Positions 26,534 through 36,718 of a stretch of 64,000 nt of DNA are shown piece by piece. Below the pieces are notes generated by a model that saw nothing but the letters and a program-made list of their open reading frames with translations, searched no databases and had not been told where the DNA came from. The position numbers and the translations under genes were made by a program. Every line of letters starts with the position of its first letter. Within the stretch, counting starts at the first letter, position 1. The DNA is from an uncultured Collinsella sp. (lineage in GTDB: Bacteria; Actinomycetota; Coriobacteriia; Coriobacteriales; Coriobacteriaceae), in the NCBI GenBank assembly GCA_958370785.1, contig CATXKN010000004.1, positions 93,449 through 157,448 of the forward strand, written 5' to 3'.

Positions 26534-27667
26534 ATGCAGCAGCTCACCGAACAAGAAAAGAAACGCATCCAGCGGTACTGCACATACCCCAAAATCGCAG
26601 CGACCGCACTCGTCATGTCGTTCGTAGCATGCCTGTTGATGTTGCCGCTCCAAATGATCAACGATATCGCGTTCCACCAAAAGGAATCCCAACCCGCGGG
26701 CATATATACCGCTATCGCACTCACCGTAATCGAACTCGCCATCTTTTGCTATTGCGCTCTTGCGCCGCGCTTTGGAATGCAGGGCAAACAGTGGGAGGGA
26801 CTGCAGAGCAGGCTCGCGGTAGCCCAGACCAACAAAGACCGCTCCGCGGAGGTCGCCGGTGTGCTTGCCACGCAAGCTGCCGGCCGCCTGCTCAAGAACA
26901 GCGATAACGATCTCGCACGCAACCTGGGCGGTGCCGCCGAGGTCGCCAGCACCGTGGGGGCAGTCGCCACGGCGACAGACGTGCTGGCCGAGACCTCGAG
27001 CAATGCCGAGGCCATGGCGGCTGCATACGGCGTTGCGATTCCGAGCGCCAAGAAACAGATTATCGCGCTCATCGCAGTGCCCGCCATTGTGCTGCTTGGT
27101 GTCTACATCCCGCAGTTTGTCCAGGGAAATAACGAGCTTCAGGCAAGAAAGGCTGCAGCCGCCGAGCAGCTCGCCATCGCGCAAGATGCCTTGGAGCCCG
27201 CGTGCGAACGCGTCGCGGCAGACGACCCATACGAGTCGTATCACGACTACGGCTACCGCATTATCGGCTATCTACGCGACAATGACCTCGGCGCTCAAGC
27301 GGCCTATGTCTACCTTTCTTTTGATGCAGACGGCATGCTCACGGACGTCGATTACACCAGTCAGATCGACCCCGAGGCAAGCCTCGCAGACAACCTCGCC
27401 CGCGCCGAGCAGGATATCGCGACGCTCTGCGCCCCGCTCAACGGGTTGGATATATCCGTTGCCACACCGGGCCTCCTCACGCCATGCAGCCTGTCGGATG
27501 AATTTAAACAGGCATTTTTAGCCGGCTCCCTATATGAAAAAATCAGCATCAAGACGGAGGGCGAATCTATCAAGTCGTACTACACCTTTGACACCGAGCC
27601 CAAGGAAGAGTTCGACGAATACACCCATCCGGAAATTAGGCTCATGCTCTCTGCAAAGGAGGACTAG
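26534..27667 (+). CDS. Unrecognised membrane protein
   Basis: The 377-residue protein has two N-terminal helices (about residues 22-42 and 57-77), an Ala-rich amphipathic region (about 90-175), a third helix (about 178-198) and a C-terminal domain of about 180 residues with acidic and Tyr-rich stretches, ending MLSAKED. No family is recognised. GAGG weakly supports the ATG. It precedes a 176-bp repeat element. Confidence 0.6.
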   Translation: MQQLTEQEKKRIQRYCTYPKIAATALVMSFVACLLMLPLQMINDIAFHQKESQPAGIYTAIALTVIELAIFCYCALAPRFGMQGKQWEGLQSRLAVAQTNKDRSAEVAGVLATQAAGRLLKNSDNDLARNLGGAAEVASTVGAVATATDVLAETSSNAEAMAAAYGVAIPSAKKQIIALIAVPAIVLLGVYIPQFVQGNNELQARKAAAAEQLAIAQDALEPACERVAADDPYESYHDYGYRIIGYLRDNDLGAQAAYVYLSFDADGMLTDVDYTSQIDPEASLADNLARAEQDIATLCAPLNGLDISVATPGLLTPCSLSDEFKQAFLAGSLYEKISIKTEGESIKSYYTFDTEPKEEFDEYTHPEIRLMLSAKED

Positions 27668-27713
27668 CAGCTTACGCTCTAATTGACGCTCGCAAACGCC
27701 GTCTATATCTCGA

Positions 27714-27889
27714 GGTCTAATACTTTTCCGAGAAGTGAACGGCTGTATTTGGACCCCCGAAGCATCGGCATTTTCTGACACCAAAACCGCAGGATTTGGC
27801 TGGCAAAACCGCAGGAAATTGCATCTCAAAAGTGTCGATGCTTCGGGGGTCCATTTTGACTCGTTCACTTCTCGGAAAAGTATTAGACC
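27714..27889. repeat. 176-bp inverted-repeat element (copy 2)
   Basis: The outer 28 bp are perfect inverted repeats (27714-27741 and 27862-27889) containing CTTTTCCGAGAAGTGAACG. An inner inverted repeat is built on GACCCCCGAAGCATCG. The interior has two copies of AAAACCGCAGGA. It is the same family as 8908-9091, inverted, and the terminal GGTCTAA replaces the TCGAAGGTGAA of that copy. Confidence 0.88.
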
Positions 27890-27911
27890 CCGATTTCGCA
27901 AGGGTCTCAAC

Positions 27912-27937
27912 GTGACAAAGGGACCGCCCCTTGTCAC
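27912..27937. repeat. Short G/C-core palindrome
   Basis: GTGACAA and TTGTCAC flank AGGG/CCCC with the centre ACCG. It may terminate the ABC gene, whose stop is at 27939. Confidence 0.6.
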
Positions 27938-27938
27938 A

Positions 27939-30900
27939 TTATTCGGAGCGCAGGGCCTCCACGGGATCCTTCCTGGACGCGCTGCGGGCGGGCAGCAGGC
28001 CGGCAACGACCGTCAGTAACACCGAAATTGCAATGAGCACCAGCGCATCCTGCACGGGCAGGCTCATCAAATTGGGCACCTGTTTGGCAGCAAGCGCCCA
28101 GGCATTAACCGGAAAGCTCACGGCCATCACAACGACAATGGCAAAGACGCCGGCGATGAGGCCCTCGATAAAGGTCTCGGCATTGAATACGTTGGCCACG
28201 TTGCGCTTCGACGCGCCGATCGCACGCAGGATGCCAATCTCCTTTTTGCGTTCCAGCACGCTGATGTAGGTGATGATGCCGATCATGATGGAGCTCACCA
28301 CCAGGCTGATACTCACGAATGCGATGAGCACCAAGCTGATGGTGTTCACGATGTCGGTCACCGAGCCCATGATGATACCCATGTAGTCGGTGTACGAGAT
28401 CGCCTGCTCATCGTGGCCGACGGCTTTGACCTGCTTGTTGTACGCGTCGATGTGATCGAGCACGCGCTCCTTGGCCTCAAAGTCGCGCGGGAAAATCTTG
28501 ACTGAGATGGGGTCGGCCTCGTCCGCATAGCCCAACGTGGTCAGATTGTTGTCGTAGGTGAGCTTCGAAGCCTTGGCATAGCTCATCATGAGCGAGCTCA
28601 GGTCCTCGGCGTCCATGTTGAAGTGAATGGCATGAGCAAAGGCACTCGCATCCACGCGCATGGCGCTCGCCAGGCTAGCAAAACTCGATGACATCCGCGT
28701 CGCCATCTGGCCCATGAGCCCTGCCGCGCCTGCCTTGAGCTGAGCTGACACCGTTGCCGCAATCTGATCGCTGATCGACTTCATCACCTGATCCATAGCC
28801 TGCTGCAGATACGGAGCCAGCTGCTTTTGCACATAGTCGGTCATCGCCTGCTGCAGGCGCTCGGCCAGGGCATCGCCGCCGAGCGCTTTGAGCTGGGCCA
28901 GGATTTGCTGGGCTGCCGTATCACTCTCAAGATACGCCGAGAACGCGGCGGCAAGCTTTGACGCGTCTTTAAGATCTTCGGGTGACAGCGCCTTAAACTG
29001 ATCAGACTGCAAAAAGCCCTCAAACAGCTGGTTGGCAAGCGTTCCCACCTGCTGCATTTGCTCGGGCGTGAGTTCCAGACCGTCAAAGACGCCCGAGAAA
29101 TCTGGGGTTGGCGCTTTGGCCATGATGTCGCTGAAGTCGATGTCCCTACCAACGCCCGAAAGGTCAATATCCAGCCCGGACAAATCAAGACCCGACAGGT
29201 CCATACCGCCGGCAACACCCGAGAGCGCAGACGCATCGAACGAGAACGCGCTCTTCAGCGCCGCCTCGTCCACACTGAACATGCTGTCCAGATCCACGCC
29301 TTGCTTGGCCTCGCCCTGCAGTTCGTCGAAGGTTTTGCCCGTAAAGACATCCGTCTCGGGGTGGGCGAGTTGCTCCTGCACAATCTGCGAATCGGCGGCG
29401 CGCTCCATAAGCTGGCGAGTCAACGCATGCGTATAGGCAATGCCCGGAGACAACGCGCTCGCATTGGCCGTCTCGTTAGGTCGCACCACGCCCACAATGT
29501 GCACGTCGATGCCATCGGCAACTTTGGCGGCCATAAAGTCGGCGTCGCCAGACATGTCAGTCCACATGCCGGTCTCTTCGTTTTTGCGATACGCATCGGC
29601 CGGCGACAGCACCTTAAACGTCGTGGACAGCGCATCGTCGTAGGTAAAGTCGGTGCCGGTCTCGGGCGTTTCGACCCCACCGTCAGCCGTCATAGCGCTG
29701 TTTACCAGATCGTTGAGCTCATCGATATCCAGCGCACCGATGCTGTAGAGCGTATAGTCACCCACCGTGCCGCGGCTCGAAAGCACCATTACGGCTTCGT
29801 TAGCAGACGTAGGCCAATGACCGGCGACGACATCGTACTGGCTGTCGAGCAGGCTCTGGTCGTCAATCATCTCGTTAAAGACCGAGGTTCCCATGGATTC
29901 CATGCTCACCGTTGCCGCCGAGCTCGCGCCTCCGCTCATGGCTTCGGTCATGGCGTTGGGAACAAGCCGAATGGGTTTCTCGTCACCCTTACCCGCACGA
30001 TAGACAACCGGCGATACACCGTAGCCGTACTGGATGGCATTGACCTCTTTATCGATGCCGTCGCCACCGGCATCGAGCCATGCCTTAAAGCTCGTCATGT
30101 CGTTGGACTTAACGCTTGCAAACATGTCCTTTACGGCCGTAACCACGGGGATCTTATCGGTTCCCTTAGCTTTGCCACCAGTACCGTCGGATAAATCCTC
30201 GCCGTTGGACGCCTCATCATCCGTGGCCCCCTGTCCGCCCATCATGGATGACAGGTCGTAGTCCTGCTTGGAAATGGTGAGCGGGTAGCTCGAGAGCGTA
30301 TCCTCCTCGACCTTTTTGATGTAGCCGTTTACGCCATTGGACAGCGCCAGAATCGCCGCGATACCGATAATGCCAATCGAGCCCGCAAAGGCAGTCATGG
30401 CCGTACGGCCTTTTTTGGTCATAAGGTTTCGGGCAGAAAGCCCCAGCGCCGTCACAAAGCTCATCGAGGTTTTGCGCGTAGGCTTGGCCTCGCGGCGCGT
30501 GGCGTCGGCGACATCGAAAGGATCGGAATCGTCGGTGATCTTGCCGTCCGCCAGGTTAACGATGCGCGTTGCGTACTGGTACGCCAGCTCGGGATTGTGC
30601 GTGACCATGATGACCAGGCGGTCACGCGCCACGTCCTTGAGCAAATCCATGACCTGTACGGATGTCGTTGAATCCAAAGCGCCGGTCGGCTCGTCGGCCA
30701 GCACAATCTCGGGATCGTTAATCAGGGCGCGGGCGATGGCCACACGCTGCATCTGCCCGCCCGAAAGCTGGCTCGGGCGCTTGTTAACGTGCTCGCCCAG
30801 GCCGACTTTCTCCAACGCCTCGCGCGCACGTTGGCGGCGCTCGGCATGGCCCACACCCGTGAGCGTGAGCGCCAGCTCCACGTTTTCCAAGATGGTCTGA

Positions 30901-31190
30901 TGTGGGATAAGGTTATAGCTCTGGAACACAAAGCCGATACGATTGTTACGATAGGCGTCCCAATCGCGGTCACGGAAGTCCTTGGTCGAAATACCGTCGA
31001 TCAACAGGTCGCCGGAATCGAAATGATCGAGCCCGCCGATAACGTTGAGCATCGTAGTTTTGCCCGAGCCCGAGGGACCCAGAATGGCCACGAACTCGTT
31101 ATCGCGAAAAGACAGGCTTACGCTGTCGAGCGCCACCTGCGTAAACGACTGCGTAACGTATCTTTTGCAAATACCTTTGAGCTCCAGCAT
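27939..31190 (-). CDS. MacB-like ABC transporter, ATPase fused to permease
   Basis: In this 1083-residue protein residues 1-230 are a LolD/MacB-type ATPase (GPSGSGKTT, LSGGQMQR, VLADEPTGALD). The FtsX-like permease then has one helix near 275 and three at the end, enclosing about 620 extracellular residues. That region contains a DLSGLDLSGLDIDLSG repeat and long Gln/Ala helices. Start at 31190 follows GGGGAGG; an ATG 11 codons upstream is less likely. It is likely a mechanotransmission-type exporter or envelope-stress transporter. The substrate is unknown. Confidence 0.88.
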   Translation of the reverse strand: MLELKGICKRYVTQSFTQVALDSVSLSFRDNEFVAILGPSGSGKTTMLNVIGGLDHFDSGDLLIDGISTKDFRDRDWDAYRNNRIGFVFQSYNLIPHQTILENVELALTLTGVGHAERRQRAREALEKVGLGEHVNKRPSQLSGGQMQRVAIARALINDPEIVLADEPTGALDSTTSVQVMDLLKDVARDRLVIMVTHNPELAYQYATRIVNLADGKITDDSDPFDVADATRREAKPTRKTSMSFVTALGLSARNLMTKKGRTAMTAFAGSIGIIGIAAILALSNGVNGYIKKVEEDTLSSYPLTISKQDYDLSSMMGGQGATDDEASNGEDLSDGTGGKAKGTDKIPVVTAVKDMFASVKSNDMTSFKAWLDAGGDGIDKEVNAIQYGYGVSPVVYRAGKGDEKPIRLVPNAMTEAMSGGASSAATVSMESMGTSVFNEMIDDQSLLDSQYDVVAGHWPTSANEAVMVLSSRGTVGDYTLYSIGALDIDELNDLVNSAMTADGGVETPETGTDFTYDDALSTTFKVLSPADAYRKNEETGMWTDMSGDADFMAAKVADGIDVHIVGVVRPNETANASALSPGIAYTHALTRQLMERAADSQIVQEQLAHPETDVFTGKTFDELQGEAKQGVDLDSMFSVDEAALKSAFSFDASALSGVAGGMDLSGLDLSGLDIDLSGVGRDIDFSDIMAKAPTPDFSGVFDGLELTPEQMQQVGTLANQLFEGFLQSDQFKALSPEDLKDASKLAAAFSAYLESDTAAQQILAQLKALGGDALAERLQQAMTDYVQKQLAPYLQQAMDQVMKSISDQIAATVSAQLKAGAAGLMGQMATRMSSSFASLASAMRVDASAFAHAIHFNMDAEDLSSLMMSYAKASKLTYDNNLTTLGYADEADPISVKIFPRDFEAKERVLDHIDAYNKQVKAVGHDEQAISYTDYMGIIMGSVTDIVNTISLVLIAFVSISLVVSSIMIGIITYISVLERKKEIGILRAIGASKRNVANVFNAETFIEGLIAGVFAIVVVMAVSFPVNAWALAAKQVPNLMSLPVQDALVLIAISVLLTVVAGLLPARSASRKDPVEALRSE

Positions 31191-31562
31191 CGATGGGCTT
31201 CCTCCCCGCACAGGGACGGGCACGTCGGCCTTTCCCCATCACTCGCGTGTAATGCGTTTTTCCTACCCCATCTCACCTTTGTCATACACGCTAGCAGGAG
31301 AATTGGCAGTGAGCTGGAGGATTGGATCACTTGTGGTGCTGCATTGGCTCCGGGTCCCGCGTTGGTGCCGACCCTGAGTAGGAGCCGGCTCTACGGTCGT
31401 ACCAACGATGCTGCGAAACCGGTCCCGCAACGGCTCCAAACGGGACTTCGGCAACGGTCTCACGTCAGCTCCAGACCCCAACGAGTGGCGGCAAAGCGCT
31501 CATTTCCGGCCAAGCCGCCACTCGTTCACGGCAGTCCTCGTTCAAAGTTGCCCAAAAAGGCC
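31191..31562. other. Gap with strong hairpin
   Basis: No gene is seen. AACGAGTGGCGGC pairs perfectly with its complement at 31480-31526 around a 21-base loop. It lies downstream of the CoA-disulfide-reductase gene on the minus strand and could terminate it. Upstream promoter DNA of the ABC gene occupies the left part. Confidence 0.6.
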
Positions 31563-33254
31563 CTACTTCTCCAATCCACACGGCATCACGTTATCGCTAC
31601 CGCGACGGTCTTTGGTCACAGCAGCAAAGAAACGATAACCGCCCGAGAAGTTATAGCAGTCAAAACCGTGCTGAGCGAGAATGCGACAAGCGATGTAGCT
31701 GCGAAGACCACTTTGGCAAATAACATAAACAGGCTTTGCCACGTCAAGCTCCCCCAAGCGAGCGCGCAAGTCATCAATAGGGATGTTCATAAAGCCGTCG
31801 ATATGACCGCGACCATACTCGCCAACCGTGCGAACATCGAGCAGCTGCACGCTTCCGTCGCGCGGCAGATCAGGCTCCTGTTCCCAATGCCACTGCTTGA
31901 GGATGCCCGAGTCAACGTTCTCGATCATAAAACCAGCCATGTTTACCGGGTCTTTTGCCGAAGAATATGGCGGCGCATAAGCCAAATCCAAATCCTTGAG
32001 CTTATCGGCCCGAATACCGGCCTGGATTGCCGTCGCCAGCACGTCGATGCGTTTATCGACGCCATCGACGCCCACAATCTGCGCACCCAGCAGACGCAAG
32101 GTTTCCCTCTCAAACACGACTTTCATGGTCATGGGCGTCGCTCCGGGATAATAGCCCGCATGCGATCCGGGCGACAGCACAACGCTCTCGCAATCAATAC
32201 CTGCCGCACGCGCTGCTTTCACAGAAATTCCCGTGCTCGCAGCTGTCAAGTCGAACACCTTGATCACCGAAGAGCCCAACGAGCCCTGATAGTGACTGTC
32301 TAGGCCACAGATCACATCGGCGACGATACGCCCCTGTTTATTGGCGGGGCCCGCAAGGGAAATCACTGCGTCCTCGCCCGTCACCTGATGCTTGACCTGC
32401 ACGGCATCGCCCACGGCATATACGTCGAGAGCAGATGTCTCCATGCGATCGTTCACCACAATGGAGCCCTTGATGCCCAGCTCGATGCCAGCTTCCTTTG
32501 CCAAATGGCTCTCGGGGACAACGCCGATAGCGAGCAGCACCATATCGGCCACGATAGAATCTTCGCCCGCCACATGAGTGACCACACGGCCATCGACCTC
32601 TTCAAAACCCGTCACGTCGGCACGAAGTCGCAGGTCAATGCCATGCTCGCGCACTTCCGTGTGAAGCAGCGTTGCCATATCGTAATCCATGTTGTTCATT
32701 AGTTGACGAGGGCGCTGCAGAAGCGTCACCGTAAGGCCCAGGTCGCGCAGGTTCTCGGCAGTCTCGATGCCGATAAAACCGCCGCCGATCACCACAGCGC
32801 TCTTCGGCCTATGCTCTTGTACGTAGTCATGGATATGCAGCGTGTCCTCGACCGTTCGCAAGCTGAAGATCTTATCCGAATCGATCCCCGGAAGCTCAGG
32901 GCGAATCGGGTGCGCGCCAGGCGAAAGAATCAGCTTGTCATATGTCTCGACAAATTCTTCGCCGGTGAGCAGGTTGCGGACGTCAACCGCATGCACATCG
33001 GGGTGAATGGCGATCGCCTCATGACTCGTCTTCACGGCAATGCGGAATCGATTCCAAAATCCCTCGGGCGATTGCAGCGTGAGCGCAGACTCCTCCTCAA
33101 TCACGCCGCCAATAAAGTATGGCAATCCGCAATTGGCATAGGACACATAGCCCGTGCGCTCGAAAACAACAATCTCCGCCTGCTCGTCAAGCCTGCGCAA
33201 GCGCGCCGCGGCCGATGCGCCGCCGGCAACGCCTCCCACGATAACCACCTTCAT
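31563..33254 (-). CDS. CoA-disulfide reductase-like flavoprotein with C-terminal rhodanese
   Basis: The 563-residue protein has a FAD Rossmann start (VVIVGGVAGGASAAARLRR) and the redox Cys42 in SYANCGLPY. An NAD-binding GGGFIGIE segment, a dimerisation domain and a rhodanese domain with Cys near residue 513 (CQSGLRSY) follow. Such CoADR-RHD enzymes reduce CoA disulfides, polysulfide or persulfides with NAD(P)H. It starts two bases after the single-domain rhodanese gene, so the two are one operon. Confidence 0.9.
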   Translation of the reverse strand: MKVVIVGGVAGGASAAARLRRLDEQAEIVVFERTGYVSYANCGLPYFIGGVIEEESALTLQSPEGFWNRFRIAVKTSHEAIAIHPDVHAVDVRNLLTGEEFVETYDKLILSPGAHPIRPELPGIDSDKIFSLRTVEDTLHIHDYVQEHRPKSAVVIGGGFIGIETAENLRDLGLTVTLLQRPRQLMNNMDYDMATLLHTEVREHGIDLRLRADVTGFEEVDGRVVTHVAGEDSIVADMVLLAIGVVPESHLAKEAGIELGIKGSIVVNDRMETSALDVYAVGDAVQVKHQVTGEDAVISLAGPANKQGRIVADVICGLDSHYQGSLGSSVIKVFDLTAASTGISVKAARAAGIDCESVVLSPGSHAGYYPGATPMTMKVVFERETLRLLGAQIVGVDGVDKRIDVLATAIQAGIRADKLKDLDLAYAPPYSSAKDPVNMAGFMIENVDSGILKQWHWEQEPDLPRDGSVQLLDVRTVGEYGRGHIDGFMNIPIDDLRARLGELDVAKPVYVICQSGLRSYIACRILAQHGFDCYNFSGGYRFFAAVTKDRRGSDNVMPCGLEK

Positions 33255-33256
33255 GG

Positions 33257-33577
33257 TTAACGCACCACCTTTCCACCGTAGCTATTGATTCCGCCAATGT
33301 TCTTCACGTTGCTGTAGCCTGCACGCTGGAGAAAACTCGTGGCACGACCGCTACGAGCACCACTCAAGCAATGTACAAACAGCGGGGCGTCCTTCTTTGG
33401 ATATTCGGCAAGCACGCGGTCGATGCTATCGAGGGGAATGTTGACGGCCCCGGGGATATGCCCCTGCCGATACTCATCGGCGCCGCGTACATCAATCAAT
33501 ACCGCGCCTTCGGTCGCCTGGCACTCCTCAACACCTTTGTTGATATCCACCCCAGCAAATAAATCAAACAATCCCAT
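33257..33577 (-). CDS. Single-domain rhodanese
   Basis: The 106-residue sulfurtransferase has its active Cys at residue 70 in HCLSGARSG and the DVRGADEYRQGHIPGA motif. AAAGGAG precedes the ATG. It probably hands sulfane sulfur to or from the downstream CoADR-RHD protein. Confidence 0.9.
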   Translation of the reverse strand: MGLFDLFAGVDINKGVEECQATEGAVLIDVRGADEYRQGHIPGAVNIPLDSIDRVLAEYPKKDAPLFVHCLSGARSGRATSFLQRAGYSNVKNIGGINSYGGKVVR

Positions 33578-33726
33578 GATGAGCTCCTTTGCTCGCTTGT
33601 TCTATCGCTTGATGCCAGTATGTCCGGAAGACATAGGCCGGTTCCGTGACCAAGTCACCATAGGGGTGGTTTTCTTGAGAGCAAGCAGCGAGCAGCGGGC
33701 GGATAGGCACCACAGCAAAGTCATCG

Positions 33727-34392
33727 CTACGGCAGGCGCGCCAAACCGTCGACATCCAGAACAAGGATGCGCCCGCGCTTCACCTCGATAAGGCCCTCAT
33801 CGGCAAGACGACGCAACACGCGTGTCACCGCCTCGCGAGCAGAATTGATATCACGCGCCAATTCGTCTTGAGTGATCCGGAGCTCCATCGACTCCGCTGC
33901 CCGGCATCGCTCAACCAGATAGTCGGCAACGCGCTGGTCAAGGCGCCTGAAGAGCATCTGCTGCAGCACGCGAACCACCTGGGAGTAGCGCTGCGCCTCT
34001 ACTTCGAGCATGAAAACCTTGACGTGGATATTAACGTTGGCAAGATGCTCGCAAACACCAATAGGAACAACGAGGAGCGTGGATTCTCGTGTCGCAGTTA
34101 CGAGCGTGTCGAATGAGATTTGCCGAATAACGCACGACGCGGTGGTGACGCAGCATTCTCCCTCACCGAGCCGAAACAGCGTAACCTCCTTGCCCTCCTC
34201 GGAAAGAAGGCTGACGCGGATATCGCCGTGGACAATGAGGAAGACGCCCGTGCAAGAGCTGTCGCTGCCGCCAATAAGCTGTCCGGCATCAAAGGTGCGT
34301 GAGGCGGATTGCCCTAAAACAAGAGCGCGTTCGTCGTCAGACAAATGCTCCCAAAACGGAAACTTCTTTACGATATCTTGCATCCCGTCCAT
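33727..34392 (-). CDS. Crp/Fnr-family regulator
   Basis: The 221-residue protein has an N-terminal cyclic-nucleotide-like barrel (about residues 15-125), containing CCVTTASCVI, and a C-terminal winged helix (ITQDELARDINSAREAVTRVLRRL). The N-terminal Fe-S cysteine cluster of true Fnr is absent. AAAGGAG sets the start. It is 149 bases upstream of the rhodanese-CoADR pair on the same strand, so it probably regulates sulfur or redox stress functions. Confidence 0.88.
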   Translation of the reverse strand: MDGMQDIVKKFPFWEHLSDDERALVLGQSASRTFDAGQLIGGSDSSCTGVFLIVHGDIRVSLLSEEGKEVTLFRLGEGECCVTTASCVIRQISFDTLVTATRESTLLVVPIGVCEHLANVNIHVKVFMLEVEAQRYSQVVRVLQQMLFRRLDQRVADYLVERCRAAESMELRITQDELARDINSAREAVTRVLRRLADEGLIEVKRGRILVLDVDGLARLP

Positions 34393-34536
34393 TTGTGGCT
34401 CCTTTCCCCATTAGGTTTAATCTAGCAGGAAAGATGCAGGTGAAAAGGGACGGCGGCATATAAATGAGCTGCCTCCCATTTCTTGGAAACGAGAACATAA
34501 CAAGAGCAGATTTGATCTCGAAGAATCGAAATCAAA

Positions 34537-34561
34537 GAGGCCCCGGGAATCCCGAGACCTC
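34537..34561 (-). terminator. Terminator of the thiol-redox operon
   Basis: GAGG, then TCGGG/CCCGG, then CCTC form the stem with loop ATT on the minus strand, followed by TTTGATTT, 25 bases after the TlpA stop. Confidence 0.7.
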
Positions 34562-34585
34562 CTCAATATACATAGTTCAGCTTGT

Positions 34586-35557
34586 TTATTGCCCGCTATT
34601 CGCAATCGCCTGGTCGATAAGTTTGTTGAGTGCAGCGCGCTGCTCGGCGGAGCTGATGGCTCCCACGATGGGCTCCCCTACGATGTTGCCATTCTGATCA
34701 ATGACATACGTTGTCGGGAACGAGAACAAATTTGACGTGAACTTACCGGCCTCGCTATCCGACTTGAACCAGATGTTCTTATACGTCACGCCCTTCTTGC
34801 TCAGCACGTCCTTGGCATCTGCAATCTCGCCCTTGTTGCCATCGAGCGTAAAGGAATTGACGCCCACGACCTGGCCGCCCTTCTCGGCAAGCTCCTGATT
34901 CAGTTTCTCAAGATCGCCCAGCTCGCCCACGCACGGCTTGCAAGTAGTGAACCAGAAGTTCATGACGGTGACCTTGTTCTTAGAGAACAGCTCGTCGCTG
35001 TTCACGTCGTTGCCATCCAGGTCCTTGCCCGTAAAGCTGGGGAACTTCGTCGCCTCGTTCGAAGCATTGGCACCAGCCGTCATGCCAGCGGTCGAAGCGT
35101 CGACGCTCTCGCCTGCACTCGGCGTGCTTCCACAGCCGGGGAACTCCTTCTCCAGGCTCTCGAGCTTGTCCTCGATCTCCTTGATCTGCTGTGCACCGGC
35201 CTTGAGCGTCTTGAGCTCATCCGCCGTGAACTCATCCTTGGCGCCGTCGATGGTCTTGAGCAGGAAATCGCCGTAATTGCTGCCGTCCTCAATCATTGCC
35301 GAGTCTTTATTTGCCGCATTGAATACCTTTTCCCACAGCGCGTTATCACTCGAAAAGATCTCGTTCTCCTTCTGCATGAGCTTCGCATACAGCTCGGCGG
35401 CCTCGTCGGCATTGGCCGGCTTCTGCGCAGTGAGTTCTGCGATCTTAGGATCGGAGCTCGCAGATTCGCTCGCATTGCCGCCAGGTGCCGAGCACGCCAC
35501 AAGACACAAGGCCAGCACCGGCACCATAAACAGGGCCGCAATCTTAGAAAGCTTCAT
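34586..35557 (-). CDS. TlpA-like thiol-disulfide lipoprotein
   Basis: The 323-residue protein has a lipoprotein signal with LVACSAP, a helical N-terminal region of about 150 residues and a C-terminal thioredoxin-fold domain with WFTTCKPC near residue 204. It is probably an extracytoplasmic disulfide reductase anchored in the membrane. CGGAGG precedes the ATG. It is the last gene of an operon with the Fe-S membrane protein and the small CXXC protein. Confidence 0.9.
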   Translation of the reverse strand: MKLSKIAALFMVPVLALCLVACSAPGGNASESASSDPKIAELTAQKPANADEAAELYAKLMQKENEIFSSDNALWEKVFNAANKDSAMIEDGSNYGDFLLKTIDGAKDEFTADELKTLKAGAQQIKEIEDKLESLEKEFPGCGSTPSAGESVDASTAGMTAGANASNEATKFPSFTGKDLDGNDVNSDELFSKNKVTVMNFWFTTCKPCVGELGDLEKLNQELAEKGGQVVGVNSFTLDGNKGEIADAKDVLSKKGVTYKNIWFKSDSEAGKFTSNLFSFPTTYVIDQNGNIVGEPIVGAISSAEQRAALNKLIDQAIANSGQ

Positions 35558-35586
35558 AGTCGTTCCTCCGTTTTGTCGAAGCTTGT

Positions 35587-36489
35587 TTACTTTTTATCGG
35601 CGGTCAAGGGGAGCTTTTCCGCCGACACATCCAGGCCATAGCGATAGCTGATGGCATCGACGGGACAGGCCCCAATGCACTTTCCGCACCGGATGCATTC
35701 GGCATGATTGGGCGCGCGGACCACATCAACGTCCATCTGACAAACCTTTGAGCACTTGCCGCACGAGACACATTTGCATGCATCAACCCGAATCCCCAGT
35801 AGGGATACCTTATTCATGAGCGCATAGAATGCGCCGAGTGGACAAATCCATTTGCAGAAGGGGCGGTAGAACAAAACGCTCAGCAGCACCACGGCAATGA
35901 GAATGAAAAGCTTCCAGGTGAAGAGCTGCCCCAGCGCAGATCGAATGCCGGCGTTGGCGATGGCCAGCGGAATGGCGCCCTCGAGCACACCCTGTGGACA
36001 GATGTACTTGCAAAAGAACGGATCGCCCATCCCCACGTCGTTAACCACCAAGACGGGCAGCAGCACCACGGCAAACAGCAGCACGACGTACTTGATGTAC
36101 GTGAGCGGCTTGAGCTTTTTCGTGGAGAACTTTTTGCCGGGAATCTTATGAAGCAGCTCCTGCAGCCAGCCAAACGGGCATAGAAAGCCGCATACAAAGC
36201 GTCCCAGCAGCACGCCGAGCAAAATGAGCGTACCGGTGACGTAGTAAGAAAAGTTGAACTTGGATGAACCCACCACCGACTGGAACGACCCGATGGGGCA
36301 CGCACCCGATGCCGCGGGGCACGAATAGCAATTAAGTCCAGGTACGCAGACTGTTTTTCCCGCGCCCTGATAGATGCCGCCTTTGGCAAAGTTTGGCAGG
36401 TGAATATTGGTGACCAGCGTCGCCGCCGCCTGAATGAATCCGCGAAATCGGGCCAAAACATGCGACGCAGTGTTTTCTCTTTTATCCAA
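35587..36489 (-). CDS. NapH/NosR-like 4Fe-4S membrane protein
   Basis: In this protein of about 300 residues a Cys-rich N-terminal segment (CYSCPAASGACPIG) is followed by four to five helices with two CxxxCP loops and two ferredoxin clusters near the C-terminus (CVSCGKCSKVC; CIRCGKCIGAC). It likely carries electrons across the membrane to the TlpA lipoprotein. The TTG at 36489, overlapping the end of the upstream small gene, is the best in-frame start; a longer open frame runs through that gene and is rejected. Confidence 0.82.
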   Translation of the reverse strand: MDKRENTASHVLARFRGFIQAAATLVTNIHLPNFAKGGIYQGAGKTVCVPGLNCYSCPAASGACPIGSFQSVVGSSKFNFSYYVTGTLILLGVLLGRFVCGFLCPFGWLQELLHKIPGKKFSTKKLKPLTYIKYVVLLFAVVLLPVLVVNDVGMGDPFFCKYICPQGVLEGAIPLAIANAGIRSALGQLFTWKLFILIAVVLLSVLFYRPFCKWICPLGAFYALMNKVSLLGIRVDACKCVSCGKCSKVCQMDVDVVRAPNHAECIRCGKCIGACPVDAISYRYGLDVSAEKLPLTADKK

Positions 36490-36631
36490 TTCCGATACAC
36501 TCCAAGCACAGCCTAATCGCTTTGGCCAGCACGGCATCCGCCTCGCCACGCATAACGCCAAAGCACACCATGGCAATTCCGACGATCAACAAAGCGACCT
36601 GTACCACGGGTTTTACCGCTTTGAACAACAC
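36482..36631 (-). CDS. CD1871A-type CXXC small membrane protein
   Basis: The 49-residue protein starts at GTG after AAAGGAG. One membrane helix (about residues 8-27) is followed by GVMRGEADAVLAKA and a terminal CLECIGIG, which matches the CD1871A CXXC family as I know it. It overlaps the Fe-S gene start by eight bases, so the two are coupled. It is easily missed because of its size. Confidence 0.8.
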   Translation of the reverse strand: MLFKAVKPVVQVALLIVGIAMVCFGVMRGEADAVLAKAIRLCLECIGIG

Positions 36632-36718
36632 GACCACTCCTTTCGTTACGCGACCATTGGACCATATCGACTATAAAATCCGTGTTAAGCGCGATTTGGA
36701 ATGTGCAAGGAGACTGTT